In this document: one piece after another, positions 17,774 to 26,967 of the stretch
Numbering within the stretch: the stretch's first letter is position 1
How the letters are laid out: each line of letters opens with the position of its first letter
DNA from: Ferrovibrio sp.
GTDB taxonomy: Bacteria > Pseudomonadota > Alphaproteobacteria > Ferrovibrionales > Ferrovibrionaceae
Direction: 5' to 3'
DNA length: 64,000 bases
Assembly (NCBI RefSeq): GCF_025869515.1
Contig: NZ_JAOZVR010000048.1
Location: 1 to 64,000 of the forward strand
Notes under the pieces: generated by a model
Told to the model about the DNA's origin: nothing
The model's input: only the letters and a program-made list of their open reading frames with translations
Database searches by the model: none
Made by a program: the position numbers and the translations under genes

Positions 17774-20536
17774 ATGAAAGTCGTTGTCGTCGAGAGCCCG
17801 GCGAAGGCAAAGACCATCGAGAAGTATCTCGGCCCAGGCCATACGGTCCTGGCCTCCTTTGGCCATGTCCGCGATCTGCCGGCCAAAGATGGCTCGGTAG
17901 AGCCCGATAAAGACTTCATGATGCATTATGAGATGTCCGGCCGCGGTTCGGAATCGATCCGCGCCATCGCCGGCGCGCTCAAGGATGCCGATACCCTGAT
18001 CCTGGCGACCGATCCGGATCGCGAGGGCGAGGCGATCTCCTGGCATGTGCTGGAAGCCCTGAACAACCGCAAGGTCGTGAAGAGCAAGACCGTGCGCCGG
18101 GTGGTGTTCAACGAGATCACCAAGACCGCCGTGCTGGATGCGATGGCGCATCCGCGCGACATCGACATGGACCTGGTCAATGCCCAGCAGGCCCGCCGGG
18201 CGCTGGATTACCTGGTCGGCTTCACCCTCTCGCCGGTGCTGTGGCGCAAGCTGCCGTCGGCCAAGTCGGCCGGCCGCGTGCAGTCGGTGGCTTTGCGCCT
18301 GATCTGCGAGCGCGAGACCGAGATCGAGGCCTTCCGCGCCCGGGAATACTGGACCATCGGCGCCGATTTCCGCACCCCGCAGAACCAGACCGTGACCGCG
18401 CGCCTGGTCGAGCTGGCCGGCAAGAAACTCGACAAGTTCGACATCAACAATGAGGCGGCGGCCAAGGCTGCCGTGGCCAAGCTGGCGGGGCTGAGCTACG
18501 CCGTCACCGACGTCTCGATCAAGCCGGCCAAGCGCCATCCCTCGCCGCCCTTCACCACCTCGACCCTGCAGCAGGAAGCCGCGCGCAAACTCGGTTTCTC
18601 GGCGCAGATGACTATGCAGATTGCCCAGCGCCTGTATGAAGGCGTCACCATCGGCGGCGAGACCACCGGCCTGATCAGCTATATGCGTACTGACGGCGTC
18701 AGCATGGCCGATGAAGCCATCCGGGCCGCCCGCGACGTGATCGCCGAGGATTTCGGCCGCGAAGCGGTGCCGGAAAGCTGGCGCGTCTACAAGACCAAGC
18801 AGAAGAACGCGCAGGAAGCCCATGAGGCAATCCGCCCGACCGATTTCCGCCGCCGGCCGAAAGCCGTCGCGCGCTATCTCGACGAAGTCCAGCTCAAGCT
18901 CTACGAACTGATCTGGGTGCGTGCGCTCGCCAGCCAGATGGAATCCGCCGAACTGGAACGCACCACCGTCGATATCGCGGACGCCAAAAAGACCGGCATG
19001 TTCCGCGTCACCGGCACCGTGGTGCTGTCGCCCGGCTTCCTCAAACTTTACGAAGAAGGCGTCGACGACAAGACCGCCGACGATGAGGAAGGCGCCCGCC
19101 TGCCGAAGATGAGCGTCGGCGAGGCGATGAAGGAAGAAGGCGTCAAGCCGGAACAGCATTTCACCGAGCCGCCGCCGCGCTATTCGGAAGCCAGCCTGGT
19201 GCGCAAGCTGGAAGAGCTCGGCATCGGCCGGCCGTCCACCTATGCCGCCATCCTGGAAGTCCTGAAGGCCCGCTCTTACGTCAAGCTGGAGAACAAGCGC
19301 TTCACGCCGGAAGATGCCGGCTGGCTGGCCTATGCCTTCCTGGTCTGCTTCTTCGAACAGTATTTCGCCTACAGCTTCACCGCCGGGCTGGAAGAAAAGC
19401 TCGACGAGATCGCCGAGCATAATCTCGACTGGAAGAAGGTGCTGACCGACTTCTGGCAGGATTTCAGCCAGCACGATCCGAAGGAGCCGAACTTCTCGTC
19501 GGTCAAGGATGCCGTCACCCGCATCGACGAGAAGATGGGGCGGCGCGGCGAAGTGCTGGATGCCATCAACGCGCTGCTGGAGCATCATTTCTTTCCGGCG
19601 CGCGAAGACGGCAAGGATGCCCGTCTCTGCCCGGCCTGCAACAAGGGCCAGCTGGCGATCAAGGCCGGCCGTACCGGCGCCTTCATCGGCTGCTCGGACT
19701 ATCCCGAATGCAGCTACACCCGGCCGCTGAGCGCCGGTGGCAACGGCCACGGCGATATCGCCATCTCCGGCCCGCAGGAACTCGGTGCCGATCCGGCCAC
19801 CGGCCAGATGATCACCCTGCGCCAGGGCCCGTTCGGCCCCTATGTGCAGCTCGGCGAAGCGGAAGGCGAAGGCAAGGCCAAGACCAAGCCGAAGCGCGCC
19901 TCGCTGCCCAAGGGCGTGACACTGGAAGACGTGACGCTGGAAATGGCGCTGAAATTACTGGCGCTGCCGCGTGTCGTCGGCATGCATCCCGATACCGGCA
20001 AGGAAATCCTCGCCGGCCTCGGCCGTTTCGGACCCTACCTGTTGCATGATGGCGCCTATACCAAGCTGAAGGATGCCATGGAGGCGCTGGAAATCGGCAT
20101 CAACCATGCCGTCCAGAAGATCGCCGAGGCCGATGCGCGCCGCAAAGGCCCGCGCCAGCGCGCCGAGCTGAAGGTGCTGCGCGAAGTGGGCAAGCATCCC
20201 GATGACGGCGAGGCGATCCAGGTGATCGACGGCCGCTATGGTCCCTACATCAAGCACGGTGCCACCAATGCGCCGATCCCGCGCGGCACCGAGGTCGATG
20301 CCGTGACCATGGATATGGCGATCCTGGCGATTGCCTCGCGCGCCAAGAAGGGCGGCAAGGGCAAGAAAAAAGCCGCTGCGCCCAAGAGCGCGCCAAAGGC
20401 GAAGAAGGCTGCGGCGCCCAAGGCTGAAAAGTCAGGGGCTGAAAAGTCAGGGGCTGAAAAGCCTGTCGCCAAGAAGGCAGCGAAGAAAGCGGCTCCGAAA
20501 AAGAAGGCCGCAGCCAAGAAAGCCGCCGCGGCGTAA
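17774..20536 (+). CDS. topA: DNA topoisomerase I
   Basis: Type IA topoisomerase that relaxes negative supercoils, 920 aa. The N-terminal TOPRIM domain has VVESPAKAKT with the metal-site DPDREGEA. The catalytic tyrosine is Tyr303 in ISYMRTDG. A zinc ribbon (CPACNKG...CSDYPEC) follows near 617-645, then C-terminal topoisomerase repeats marked by FGPYVQ, FGPYLL and YGPYIK. The last 65 residues are a Lys/Ala tail like that of many alphaproteobacterial TopA proteins. It contains a 15-bp tandem repeat. RNase R starts 5 nt downstream, a common alphaproteobacterial pairing. Confidence 0.97.
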   Translation: MKVVVVESPAKAKTIEKYLGPGHTVLASFGHVRDLPAKDGSVEPDKDFMMHYEMSGRGSESIRAIAGALKDADTLILATDPDREGEAISWHVLEALNNRKVVKSKTVRRVVFNEITKTAVLDAMAHPRDIDMDLVNAQQARRALDYLVGFTLSPVLWRKLPSAKSAGRVQSVALRLICERETEIEAFRAREYWTIGADFRTPQNQTVTARLVELAGKKLDKFDINNEAAAKAAVAKLAGLSYAVTDVSIKPAKRHPSPPFTTSTLQQEAARKLGFSAQMTMQIAQRLYEGVTIGGETTGLISYMRTDGVSMADEAIRAARDVIAEDFGREAVPESWRVYKTKQKNAQEAHEAIRPTDFRRRPKAVARYLDEVQLKLYELIWVRALASQMESAELERTTVDIADAKKTGMFRVTGTVVLSPGFLKLYEEGVDDKTADDEEGARLPKMSVGEAMKEEGVKPEQHFTEPPPRYSEASLVRKLEELGIGRPSTYAAILEVLKARSYVKLENKRFTPEDAGWLAYAFLVCFFEQYFAYSFTAGLEEKLDEIAEHNLDWKKVLTDFWQDFSQHDPKEPNFSSVKDAVTRIDEKMGRRGEVLDAINALLEHHFFPAREDGKDARLCPACNKGQLAIKAGRTGAFIGCSDYPECSYTRPLSAGGNGHGDIAISGPQELGADPATGQMITLRQGPFGPYVQLGEAEGEGKAKTKPKRASLPKGVTLEDVTLEMALKLLALPRVVGMHPDTGKEILAGLGRFGPYLLHDGAYTKLKDAMEALEIGINHAVQKIAEADARRKGPRQRAELKVLREVGKHPDDGEAIQVIDGRYGPYIKHGATNAPIPRGTEVDAVTMDMAILAIASRAKKGGKGKKKAAAPKSAPKAKKAAAPKAEKSGAEKSGAEKPVAKKAAKKAAPKKKAAAKKAAAA
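20423..20461 (+). repeat. 15-bp in-frame tandem repeat in topA
   Basis: GCTGAAAAGTCAGGG occurs twice in perfect tandem (20423-20452) followed by 9 bp of a third copy. It encodes AEKSG-AEKSG-AEK in the basic C-terminal tail of TopA, where unit loss or gain would not break the frame. Confidence 0.9.
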
Positions 20537-20541
20537 GCGAC

Positions 20542-22815
20542 GTGGCAAAGAAGAAAATCGTCGCCGGCCTGCCGTCCAAACAGGACATCCTGAAATACAT
20601 TGCCGACAATCCCGGCATGGTCGGCAAGCGCGAGATCGCCAAGGCCTTCGGTGTCGGCCCGGAGCTGCGCGTCGCGCTGAAAGGCCTGCTGCGCGAACTG
20701 AAAGCTGAAGGCGATATCAACCAGGGCCATGGCAAGCGCATGGCGCCGAAGGACAGCCTGCCGGAAGTCACTCTCGTCGATCTGGTCAAGCTCGACCGCG
20801 ATGGCGACCTGATGGGGCGCCCGGTGGAATGGACCGGCGACGGCGAGGCGCCGCGCATCATCTTCGAGACCGGCGGCAAGGCACGCCGGCGCGAGATGGC
20901 CGATGTCGGCGTCGGCGATCGTGTGCTGGCGCGTGTGACCCGCGCCGGCCGTAACCGCTATGTCGGCCGCGTCATCAAACGGCTGGAAAAAGACGAACAG
21001 CCGGTGCTGGGCGTCTACGCCCAGACCGAAGACGGCGAAGGCCGCCTGCAGCCGACCGACAAGAAAGTGCGCCACGAATACGTGATCGCACAGGAACACC
21101 GCAACAACGCCAAGCCCGGCGAGATCGTGGTGGCGCAACCGATGCAGGGTCGCCGCTTCGGCCTGAAGACGGCGAAAGTGATCGAGGTGATCGGCAGCAG
21201 CACCGATCCCAAAGCGCTGAGCCTGATCCCGATCTTCAGCCTCGGCATCCCGACCAAATTCACCGAAGCCGCGCTCCACGATGCCGAGAAAGCCAAGCCG
21301 GTCCATCTTGGCCAGCGCGAAGACTTGCGCCCGATTCCGCTGATCACCATAGATCCGGAAGATGCCCGCGACCATGACGATGCGGTATTCGCCGAACCCG
21401 ACGAAGACCCGAGCAATAAAGGCGGCTGGCATGCCATCGTCGCCATCGCCGATGTGGCGCATTACGTGACACCGGGCGGCGCGCTGGATCATGATGCGCG
21501 CCAACGCGGCAACTCCACCTATTTCCCCGACCGCGTGGTGCCGATGCTGCCCGAGGCGCTGTCGGCCGACCTGTGTTCGCTGGTCGAACACAAGGACCGC
21601 GCCTGCCTGGCCGTGCATCTGTGGTTCGATGCCGATGGCAACAAGCGGCGGCACAAATTCGTGCGCGGCCTGATGCGCTGCGCCGCCGGCCTGAATTACC
21701 GCCAGGTGCAGCAGGCGATCGATGGCGAGCCCGATGAAACCGCCGCTCCCTTCCTCGAAACCGTGCTGAAGCCGCTCTATGCCTGCCATGCTGCTGTGAA
21801 CAAGGCCCGCGAGGCGCGTCAGCCGCTGGCGATCAACGCGCCGGAACGCCGCGTCGTGATGGGCAAGAACGGTCATATCGCGGCCATCAAACCGCGCGAT
21901 CATATGCTGAGCCATCAGGTGATCGAGGATTTCATGATCGCGGCCAATGTGGCCGCAGCGGAAGAGCTGGAAAAGCGCAGGCAGCCCTGCATGTACCGCG
22001 TGCACGAGCAGCCATCGGACGAGAAGATCGACTCGCTTCGCAAATTCCTCAACACGCTGGATTACAAACTGGCCAAGGGCCAGGGCCTGCGGCCGATGCA
22101 TTTCAATGCGATCCTGGAAGCTGCCAAAGGCAGCGAGCATGAGCGCCTGATCAATGAGGTGGTGCTGCGCAGCCAGATGCAGGCCACCTACTCGCCCGAC
22201 AACAAGGGGCATTTCGGCCTCAACCTGCACAAATACGCCCACTTCACCTCGCCGATCCGCCGCTATGCCGACGTGCTGGTGCATCGCGCGCTGATCCGCG
22301 GCCTCGGCCTGGGCGACGACGGCCTGCCGCCGGCAGACGATGTGGATTTCGAAAATATCGCCGAGCATATCTCGCTGACCGAGCGGCGCTCGATGCAGGC
22401 CGAACGCGACGCGATGGACCGTTTCGTCGCCGCCTTCATGTCCGAGCATGTCGGTGCCCAATTCGACGGCCGCATCACCGGCGTCACCCGCTTCGGGCTT
22501 TTTGTCGAACTGGATGAGACCGGCGCCGATGGCTTCGTGCCGATTTCCACCCTGGGCGACGATTTTTACGAGCATGACGAGGCGCATCGCGCGCTGGTCG
22601 GCAAGCGCGGCCACAAGCGGTTCCGGCTTGGCGATGGCGTCACCGTGCGGCTGGCCGAGGCCACGCCGGTGACCGGCGGCCTGCGCTTCGAGATCATGGG
22701 CGGCGATGGCGCCAGCACCAACACACGACGCGGCGGCACTGGTGGCAAACCCACCATCAAGAAGCCGACCAATCGCGCACCATGGTCGAAGCATCGGAGC
22801 AAGAAGCGGAAATGA
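20542..22815 (+). CDS. rnr: Ribonuclease R
   Basis: Processive 3'-5' exoribonuclease that degrades structured RNA, 757 aa from a GTG start. Domains in order: an N-terminal helix-turn-helix-like segment (1-70), cold-shock RNA-binding domains (about 75-230), the RNB catalytic domain with the metal aspartates in DPEDARDHDDAV near residue 270, and an S1 domain near 635-715 (FDGRITGVTRFGLFV). A basic tail ends in KHRSKKRK. It follows topA after 5 nt and its stop overlaps the ATG of the secreted phosphodiesterase gene, so the three are likely coexpressed. Confidence 0.97.
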   Translation: MAKKKIVAGLPSKQDILKYIADNPGMVGKREIAKAFGVGPELRVALKGLLRELKAEGDINQGHGKRMAPKDSLPEVTLVDLVKLDRDGDLMGRPVEWTGDGEAPRIIFETGGKARRREMADVGVGDRVLARVTRAGRNRYVGRVIKRLEKDEQPVLGVYAQTEDGEGRLQPTDKKVRHEYVIAQEHRNNAKPGEIVVAQPMQGRRFGLKTAKVIEVIGSSTDPKALSLIPIFSLGIPTKFTEAALHDAEKAKPVHLGQREDLRPIPLITIDPEDARDHDDAVFAEPDEDPSNKGGWHAIVAIADVAHYVTPGGALDHDARQRGNSTYFPDRVVPMLPEALSADLCSLVEHKDRACLAVHLWFDADGNKRRHKFVRGLMRCAAGLNYRQVQQAIDGEPDETAAPFLETVLKPLYACHAAVNKAREARQPLAINAPERRVVMGKNGHIAAIKPRDHMLSHQVIEDFMIAANVAAAEELEKRRQPCMYRVHEQPSDEKIDSLRKFLNTLDYKLAKGQGLRPMHFNAILEAAKGSEHERLINEVVLRSQMQATYSPDNKGHFGLNLHKYAHFTSPIRRYADVLVHRALIRGLGLGDDGLPPADDVDFENIAEHISLTERRSMQAERDAMDRFVAAFMSEHVGAQFDGRITGVTRFGLFVELDETGADGFVPISTLGDDFYEHDEAHRALVGKRGHKRFRLGDGVTVRLAEATPVTGGLRFEIMGGDGASTNTRRGGTGGKPTIKKPTNRAPWSKHRSKKRK

Positions 22816-23786
22816 AATCCGCGATCCTGACGATGGCTCTCATGCTGGCGGCAGGTCCCGCCTTCGCTTTCGACCTGCAGGGCCATCGCGGCGCCCGCGG
22901 CCTGGCGCCGGAAAACACCCTGCCCGCTTTCGCCACGGCGCTGACGCTGGGCGTCACCACACTGGAATTCGATGTCAACCTGAGCCGCGACGGCAGGCTG
23001 GTGGTCGGCCATGACCCGGTGCTGCTGCCGCATCTGGCACGGCTGGACGGCAAGTGGATCGCCGCTCCCGGCCCGGCAATCTGGCACAGCACGCTGGATG
23101 CGCTGCAGCGCTACGACGTCGGTCGTCTCGATCCGGCCAGCCGTTACGGCCAGACCTATCCCGAACAGAAGCCGGTCGACGGTACGCGCATGCCGCTGCT
23201 GGAACAGGTCTTCGCCCTGGCGGCGAAAAGCGGCAACGCGGATGTGCGTTTCAATATCGAGACCAAGCTCAGTCCGCTGAAACCCGACGAGAGCGCACCC
23301 CCTGCACAGCTCGCCCAGGCCCTTGTACAGGCGATTCGTCAGGCCGGCCTCGGCCATCGCAGCAGCATCCAGTCCTTCGACTGGCGCACGCTGAAGGAAG
23401 CCGCGAAGCTGGCCCCGGAGATCCCGCGCGTGCATCTCACCATCGAAGGCACCGGCAGCGACAATGTGCAGCGCGGCCGGCCCGATGCCAGCCCCTGGCT
23501 CGGCGGGTTGGATGCCGATGATTTCACTTCCACGCCGGCCCTTATCAAAGCCGCCGGTGGCCAGGTCTGGTCGCCGTTCTGGCGCAATGTCACACCGGCC
23601 CTGGTGACTGAGGCGCGGCAACTGGGCCTGCAGGTCATCCCCTGGACGGTGAATGATCCGGCCATGATGGAGCAGCTGATCGCCATGCAGGTCGATGGCC
23701 TGATCTCTGACTATCCCGACCGCTTGCGCGCTGTCATGCAGGCCCGCGGCATGGCCCTGCCCAGGGCCACACCGGTATCGCCATAA
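22812..23786 (+). CDS. Secreted glycerophosphodiester phosphodiesterase
   Basis: Hydrolyses glycerophosphodiesters to glycerol-3-phosphate and an alcohol, here in the periplasm: a signal peptide (MKSAILTMALMLAAG, cut near AFA) precedes the GDPD TIM barrel. The catalytic HRGARGLAPENT is at residues 25-36 and the metal/acid pair is in LEFDVNLS. NIETKL and VDGLISDYPDRL complete the family pattern. The chosen ATG overlaps the rnr stop (ATGA). The longer in-frame start inside rnr would bury the signal peptide. A second, cytosolic GDPD is encoded at 34.3 kb. Confidence 0.93.
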   Translation: MKSAILTMALMLAAGPAFAFDLQGHRGARGLAPENTLPAFATALTLGVTTLEFDVNLSRDGRLVVGHDPVLLPHLARLDGKWIAAPGPAIWHSTLDALQRYDVGRLDPASRYGQTYPEQKPVDGTRMPLLEQVFALAAKSGNADVRFNIETKLSPLKPDESAPPAQLAQALVQAIRQAGLGHRSSIQSFDWRTLKEAAKLAPEIPRVHLTIEGTGSDNVQRGRPDASPWLGGLDADDFTSTPALIKAAGGQVWSPFWRNVTPALVTEARQLGLQVIPWTVNDPAMMEQLIAMQVDGLISDYPDRLRAVMQARGMALPRATPVSP

Positions 23787-23928
23787 AACGGCCGTATCCC
23801 GCAGGCAGTATCATCTGAGGTAAAATCGCCGCAGGTGAGTTTCAGGGCTTCCCAGGCCCGGCTTCCGGGGCTACAAGGGCGCCGCGCTGCACCGCCGGGG
23901 CAGCGCCGGACTATCAGGGACGGCCAGC

Positions 23929-24915
23929 ATGATCACTGCCTACCTGCCGCAAGGCGGCCAGCTGCAACGTATCGAGCTTACCCCCACCTCGACCCTGCCC
24001 GAAGGCGTCGTGTGGATCGACCTGCTCGAACCGAGCCAGGCCGAGGAGAAGGCCATCGAAACCCTGCTCGGCATCGAAGTGCCGACGCGCGAGGAGATGC
24101 AGGAGATCGAAATCTCCAGCCGTCTGTACCGCGAGGGCGATGCCAGCTTCATGACGGCGAATATCCTGTATCATGCCGAGACGCCGCAGCCGCGGACCAC
24201 GGCCGTCACCTTCATGCGCACGCCGCGCGCCACCGTGACGCTGCGCTATGCCGATCCGCAATCCTTCCGCCAGTTCGTGGCCCGCGCCCAGCGCCAGCCC
24301 GCCCTGCTCGCCTCGCCCGATGCCGCGCTGTGCGGCATCCTCGATGCCGTGATCGATCGCGCCGCCGATGTGCTCGAGATCGGCAGCAAGGACCTCGACA
24401 CGATTTCGCGCAACATCTTCGGCTACGACAAGACGCCCGATACCCAGCCCGACGATGAATCCGATCTGGAAGACGTGGTGCGCAAGCTCGGTCATATCGA
24501 GGATCTGAATTCGCGCATCCGCGACAGCCTGCTGTCGCTGACCCGCCTGATCGCCTTCCTGACCCTGACCATGGCGGAGCAGCGCGGCACCAAGGAAAGC
24601 CGCACCTGGCTGAAGACGCTGGCGCGCGACGTGCAGTCGCTGAACGAGCAGGCCGCCTTCCTGGCGCATAAGGGCAATTTCCTGCTCGATGCGACGCTGG
24701 GCCTGATCAACATCCAGCAGACCAAGATCATCAAGATCTTCTCGGTGGCCGCCACCGTATTCCTGCCGCCGACGCTGATTGCCAGCATCTATGGCATGAA
24801 TTTCCAGCATATGCCGGAGCTGAGCTGGCCGGTCGGCTACCCGCTCGCCATCCTGATGATGATCGCATCCGCCATCCTGCCCTACTGGTGGTTCCGGCGA
24901 AAAGGCTGGCTGTGA
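23929..24915 (+). CDS. corA: CorA family magnesium transporter
   Basis: Magnesium (and possibly cobalt/nickel) channel of the inner membrane, 328 aa, acting as a pentamer. The N-terminal two thirds are the soluble funnel with long helices. Two C-terminal helices follow, and the selectivity signature GMN is in IYGMNFQHMPEL near residue 288. The protein ends in a short basic tail (WWFRRKGWL). An AGGGAC ribosome site precedes the ATG. The stop overlaps the GTG of the DUF983 gene. Confidence 0.95.
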   Translation: MITAYLPQGGQLQRIELTPTSTLPEGVVWIDLLEPSQAEEKAIETLLGIEVPTREEMQEIEISSRLYREGDASFMTANILYHAETPQPRTTAVTFMRTPRATVTLRYADPQSFRQFVARAQRQPALLASPDAALCGILDAVIDRAADVLEIGSKDLDTISRNIFGYDKTPDTQPDDESDLEDVVRKLGHIEDLNSRIRDSLLSLTRLIAFLTLTMAEQRGTKESRTWLKTLARDVQSLNEQAAFLAHKGNFLLDATLGLINIQQTKIIKIFSVAATVFLPPTLIASIYGMNFQHMPELSWPVGYPLAILMMIASAILPYWWFRRKGWL

Positions 24916-25307
24916 TCCCCTCCAGCCTCGACGATCTGACGGAACGTCCGACCGGCGAGGCGATGTGGCGCGGCTGGCGCCAGCGCTGCCCGCGCTGCGG
25001 CACCGGCCGTATGTATGGCCGTTATCTGAAAGTCAACGAGGCCTGTGCCTCCTGCGGCCTGGAACTGGCCGGCCACCGTGCCGACGATGCACCGCCCTAT
25101 TTCACCATCCTGATCGTGGCGCATGTGATCGTGCCGCTGATGCTGATGCTGGAACAGCATTTCTCGCCGCCGGAATGGCTGCATATGGTGCTGTGGCTGC
25201 CGCTGACGGTGCTGCTCTGCCTGTGGCTGCTGCCGCGCATCAAGGGCGTGCTGATCGGCCTGCAATGGGCCCGGCGCATGCACGGTTTTGGCAGCGAGCC
25301 GCATTAG
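24912..25307 (+). CDS. DUF983 family zinc-ribbon membrane protein
   Basis: Protein of 131 aa with two CxxC pairs (CPRCGTG and CASCGLE, residues about 26-50) that should bind one zinc, followed by two membrane helices (FTILIVAHVIVPLMLML and the LPLTVLLCLWLLP region). This is the DUF983 family, widespread in alphaproteobacteria and often found near rnr, a Nudix gene and rpmG, as here. The function is unknown. The GTG at 24912 overlaps the corA stop. ATG 24963 is the alternative start and would keep the whole zinc ribbon. Confidence 0.88.
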   Translation: MIPSSLDDLTERPTGEAMWRGWRQRCPRCGTGRMYGRYLKVNEACASCGLELAGHRADDAPPYFTILIVAHVIVPLMLMLEQHFSPPEWLHMVLWLPLTVLLCLWLLPRIKGVLIGLQWARRMHGFGSEPH

Positions 25308-25331
25308 GCGTATTTGTCCTATACTGGGTCG

Positions 25332-26033
25332 ATGGGAAACGCCGAATCGCCCCCTGCCAAAAAGCTGCCTCAACCGATCAGGGATGCTGCCACGCTGGTG
25401 CTCTGGCGCCGGCGCGCGGGCAAGCTGGAAGTGCTGATGGGCGAGCGCCACGGCGCCAGCGCCTTCATGCCGAACCGCTATGTGTTTCCCGGCGGCCGCC
25501 TCGATCTCAACGATTACCGCATCCGCCCCTCGGTTGCCCTCAACCCGGTCAGCACGGCGCGGCTCGGCCGCTGCAAGGGCACCGGCCCACGCAAGGCCCT
25601 CGCGCTGGCCCTGGCGGCGATCCGCGAGACCTTTGAGGAAAGCGGCCTGCGCATCGCCGGGCCGGCCCAGCACACAAAGGCGCCGCCGCCCAGCTGGGCC
25701 GCTTTCTGCGCCGGCGGGCTGGCCCCCGATCCTTCAGCCCTCCTGTACATCTGCCGGGCCATCACGCCGCCGGGCCGGCCGCGCCGCTTCGATGCCCGCT
25801 TTTTTGCCGCCCCGGCCGAGCTGGCAAGCGGCGATCTGGTTCCCTCGGCCGAACTCGACAAGCTGAGCTGGGTGACCCAGGCCGATACCGAGGGCCTGCC
25901 ACTGCCCGGCATCACCCAGTATGTGATCGCCAATCTGGAGCACTGGCTCAACGCGGCACAGGCCGGTGACCCGGCCCAGCGCGTGCCCTTCCATCGCATG
26001 CTCCGGGGCGAACGGCAGGTGGACTGGGAGTGA
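25332..26033 (+). CDS. Nudix hydrolase (first of tandem pair)
   Basis: Nudix-fold hydrolase of 233 aa. The Nudix box is split by an insertion: FPGGRLD near residue 57 and the catalytic RETFEESGL near residue 102. This is the NUDT19-like arrangement, whose characterised members cleave CoA derivatives or nucleoside diphosphates. The N-terminus contains RDAATLVLWRR, the usual first strand. ATG 25332 is preferred over an upstream TTG. Its stop overlaps the GTG of a second Nudix gene of the same subfamily, so they look like an old tandem duplication. The substrate is unknown. Confidence 0.88.
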   Translation: MGNAESPPAKKLPQPIRDAATLVLWRRRAGKLEVLMGERHGASAFMPNRYVFPGGRLDLNDYRIRPSVALNPVSTARLGRCKGTGPRKALALALAAIRETFEESGLRIAGPAQHTKAPPPSWAAFCAGGLAPDPSALLYICRAITPPGRPRRFDARFFAAPAELASGDLVPSAELDKLSWVTQADTEGLPLPGITQYVIANLEHWLNAAQAGDPAQRVPFHRMLRGERQVDWE

Positions 26034-26635
26034 CGCCGCCTGTGAAGTCCGCTGTGAAAGCCAGGGATGCCGCCAGCCTGGTGCTGGTGCGGCAGACGGC
26101 GGCGGGACCGGAAGTGTTGCTTGGCCGCCGGGCCGGCAAACACCGCTTCCTGCCCAACGTTTATGCCTTTCCGGGTGGTCGGGTCGATTTATCCGATAAA
26201 TCAGAAATCCCGCTCAAACCATTAAATTTCATTAGTAAACCCCACTTCGAAGCCCTCGCGATTGCTGCCGTGCGGGAAACCTGGGAGGAAACCGGGATCC
26301 TGCTCGGCGCGCTCGAAAACGGGCGGCTGCGGCCAGACCTTTCAGGCCTGCACTACCTTTGCCGGGCGATCACCCCGGCCGAAAGCCCGATCCGCTTCCA
26401 TGCCCGGTTTTTCCTGCAGGATGTCAGCGGCCTGCCGCTCAGCCTGGGCGGCTCGGGCGAACTGCTCGATCTGGCCTTCCGGCCGCTGGAAGCCGCCCTG
26501 CGGCTGCCACTGGCCGACATCACCGAGTTCGTCGTCCGGCTGGTCGGGCAACTCGGCCCCAGCCTCACTCCGGAACAAGCGGCGTTCTGGCGCTATCGCC
26601 GGGGTAAACCCATGATCCGCTGGCATAATCCTTAA
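26030..26635 (+). CDS. Nudix hydrolase (second of tandem pair)
   Basis: Shorter paralogue (201 aa) of the preceding protein with the same split Nudix box: FPGGRVD near residue 48 and RETWEETGIL near residue 84. AASLVLVRQ and ARFF mirror the first copy. The GTG start overlaps the previous stop (GTGA), so translation is probably coupled. The region near 26190-26250, encoding the insertion between the two half-boxes, is visibly more AT-rich than its surroundings. Function is presumably hydrolysis of a nucleotide- or CoA-linked substrate, unassigned. Confidence 0.88.
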   Translation: MTPPVKSAVKARDAASLVLVRQTAAGPEVLLGRRAGKHRFLPNVYAFPGGRVDLSDKSEIPLKPLNFISKPHFEALAIAAVRETWEETGILLGALENGRLRPDLSGLHYLCRAITPAESPIRFHARFFLQDVSGLPLSLGGSGELLDLAFRPLEAALRLPLADITEFVVRLVGQLGPSLTPEQAAFWRYRRGKPMIRWHNP

Positions 26636-26638
26636 GCG

Positions 26639-26666
26639 TTGACATCCCGGGGCGAATCCCTATGCT
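26639..26666 (+). promoter_or_regulatory. rpmG: Probable sigma-70 promoter for rpmG
   Basis: TTGACA (26639-26644), a 16-bp spacer and TATGCT (26661-26666) lie just after the stop of the second Nudix gene and about 40 nt before the rpmG ATG. The perfect -35 and the position make it a credible promoter for rpmG alone. Confidence 0.5.
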
Positions 26667-26707
26667 GCGCCGCCAATCCCAGCCGCACGCATTTTTGGAA
26701 CCGAGTC

Positions 26708-26875
26708 ATGGCCAAGCCGACTACCCTCAAGATCAAGCTTCTGAGCACCGCCGATACCGGCTTCTTCTACGTGACCAAGAAGAACCCGCGCACCAAGACC
26801 GAGAAGTTGTCGTTCAAGAAGTACGACCCGGTCGCGCGCAAGCATGTCGAATTCAAGGAAACCAAGATCAAGTAA
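26708..26875 (+). CDS. rpmG: 50S ribosomal protein L33
   Basis: Large-subunit ribosomal protein of 55 aa, the normal length. The start [14 protein letters not shown] and the core [17 protein letters not shown] and [14 protein letters not shown] are diagnostic. It has no CxxC pairs, so it is the zinc-independent form. The ATG is set by homology. The longer open frame upstream covers the promoter region. A strong terminator follows. Confidence 0.97.
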   Translation: MAKPTTLKIKLLSTADTGFFYVTKKNPRTKTEKLSFKKYDPVARKHVEFKETKIK

Positions 26876-26916
26876 GGTTTCCCGCGCCGGCATTCCGTCG
26901 CCAGGCTGCAGACACT

Positions 26917-26947
26917 AAAAAGCCCCGCTCGAAAGCGGGGCTTTTCG
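26917..26947. terminator. Bidirectional rho-independent terminator
   Basis: AGCCCCGCT (26921-26929), loop CGAA, AGCGGGGCT (26934-26942), flanked by an A-run on the left and a T-run on the right. It lies between the convergent rpmG and pleD genes and should stop transcripts from both sides. Confidence 0.9.
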
Positions 26948-26967
26948 TTTTGGCTATCCGCTCAGGA

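Noticed and set aside
17630-19750. Very long antisense open frame (over 700 codons) across topA
   Set aside because: High GC makes stops rare on the opposite strand. The plus-strand frame has complete TopA motifs. The antisense product is rich in His, Gln and Arg without domains.
20245-22794. Antisense open frame of about 850 codons across rnr
   Set aside because: Shadow of the rnr reading frame with biased composition. It has no recognisable motif.
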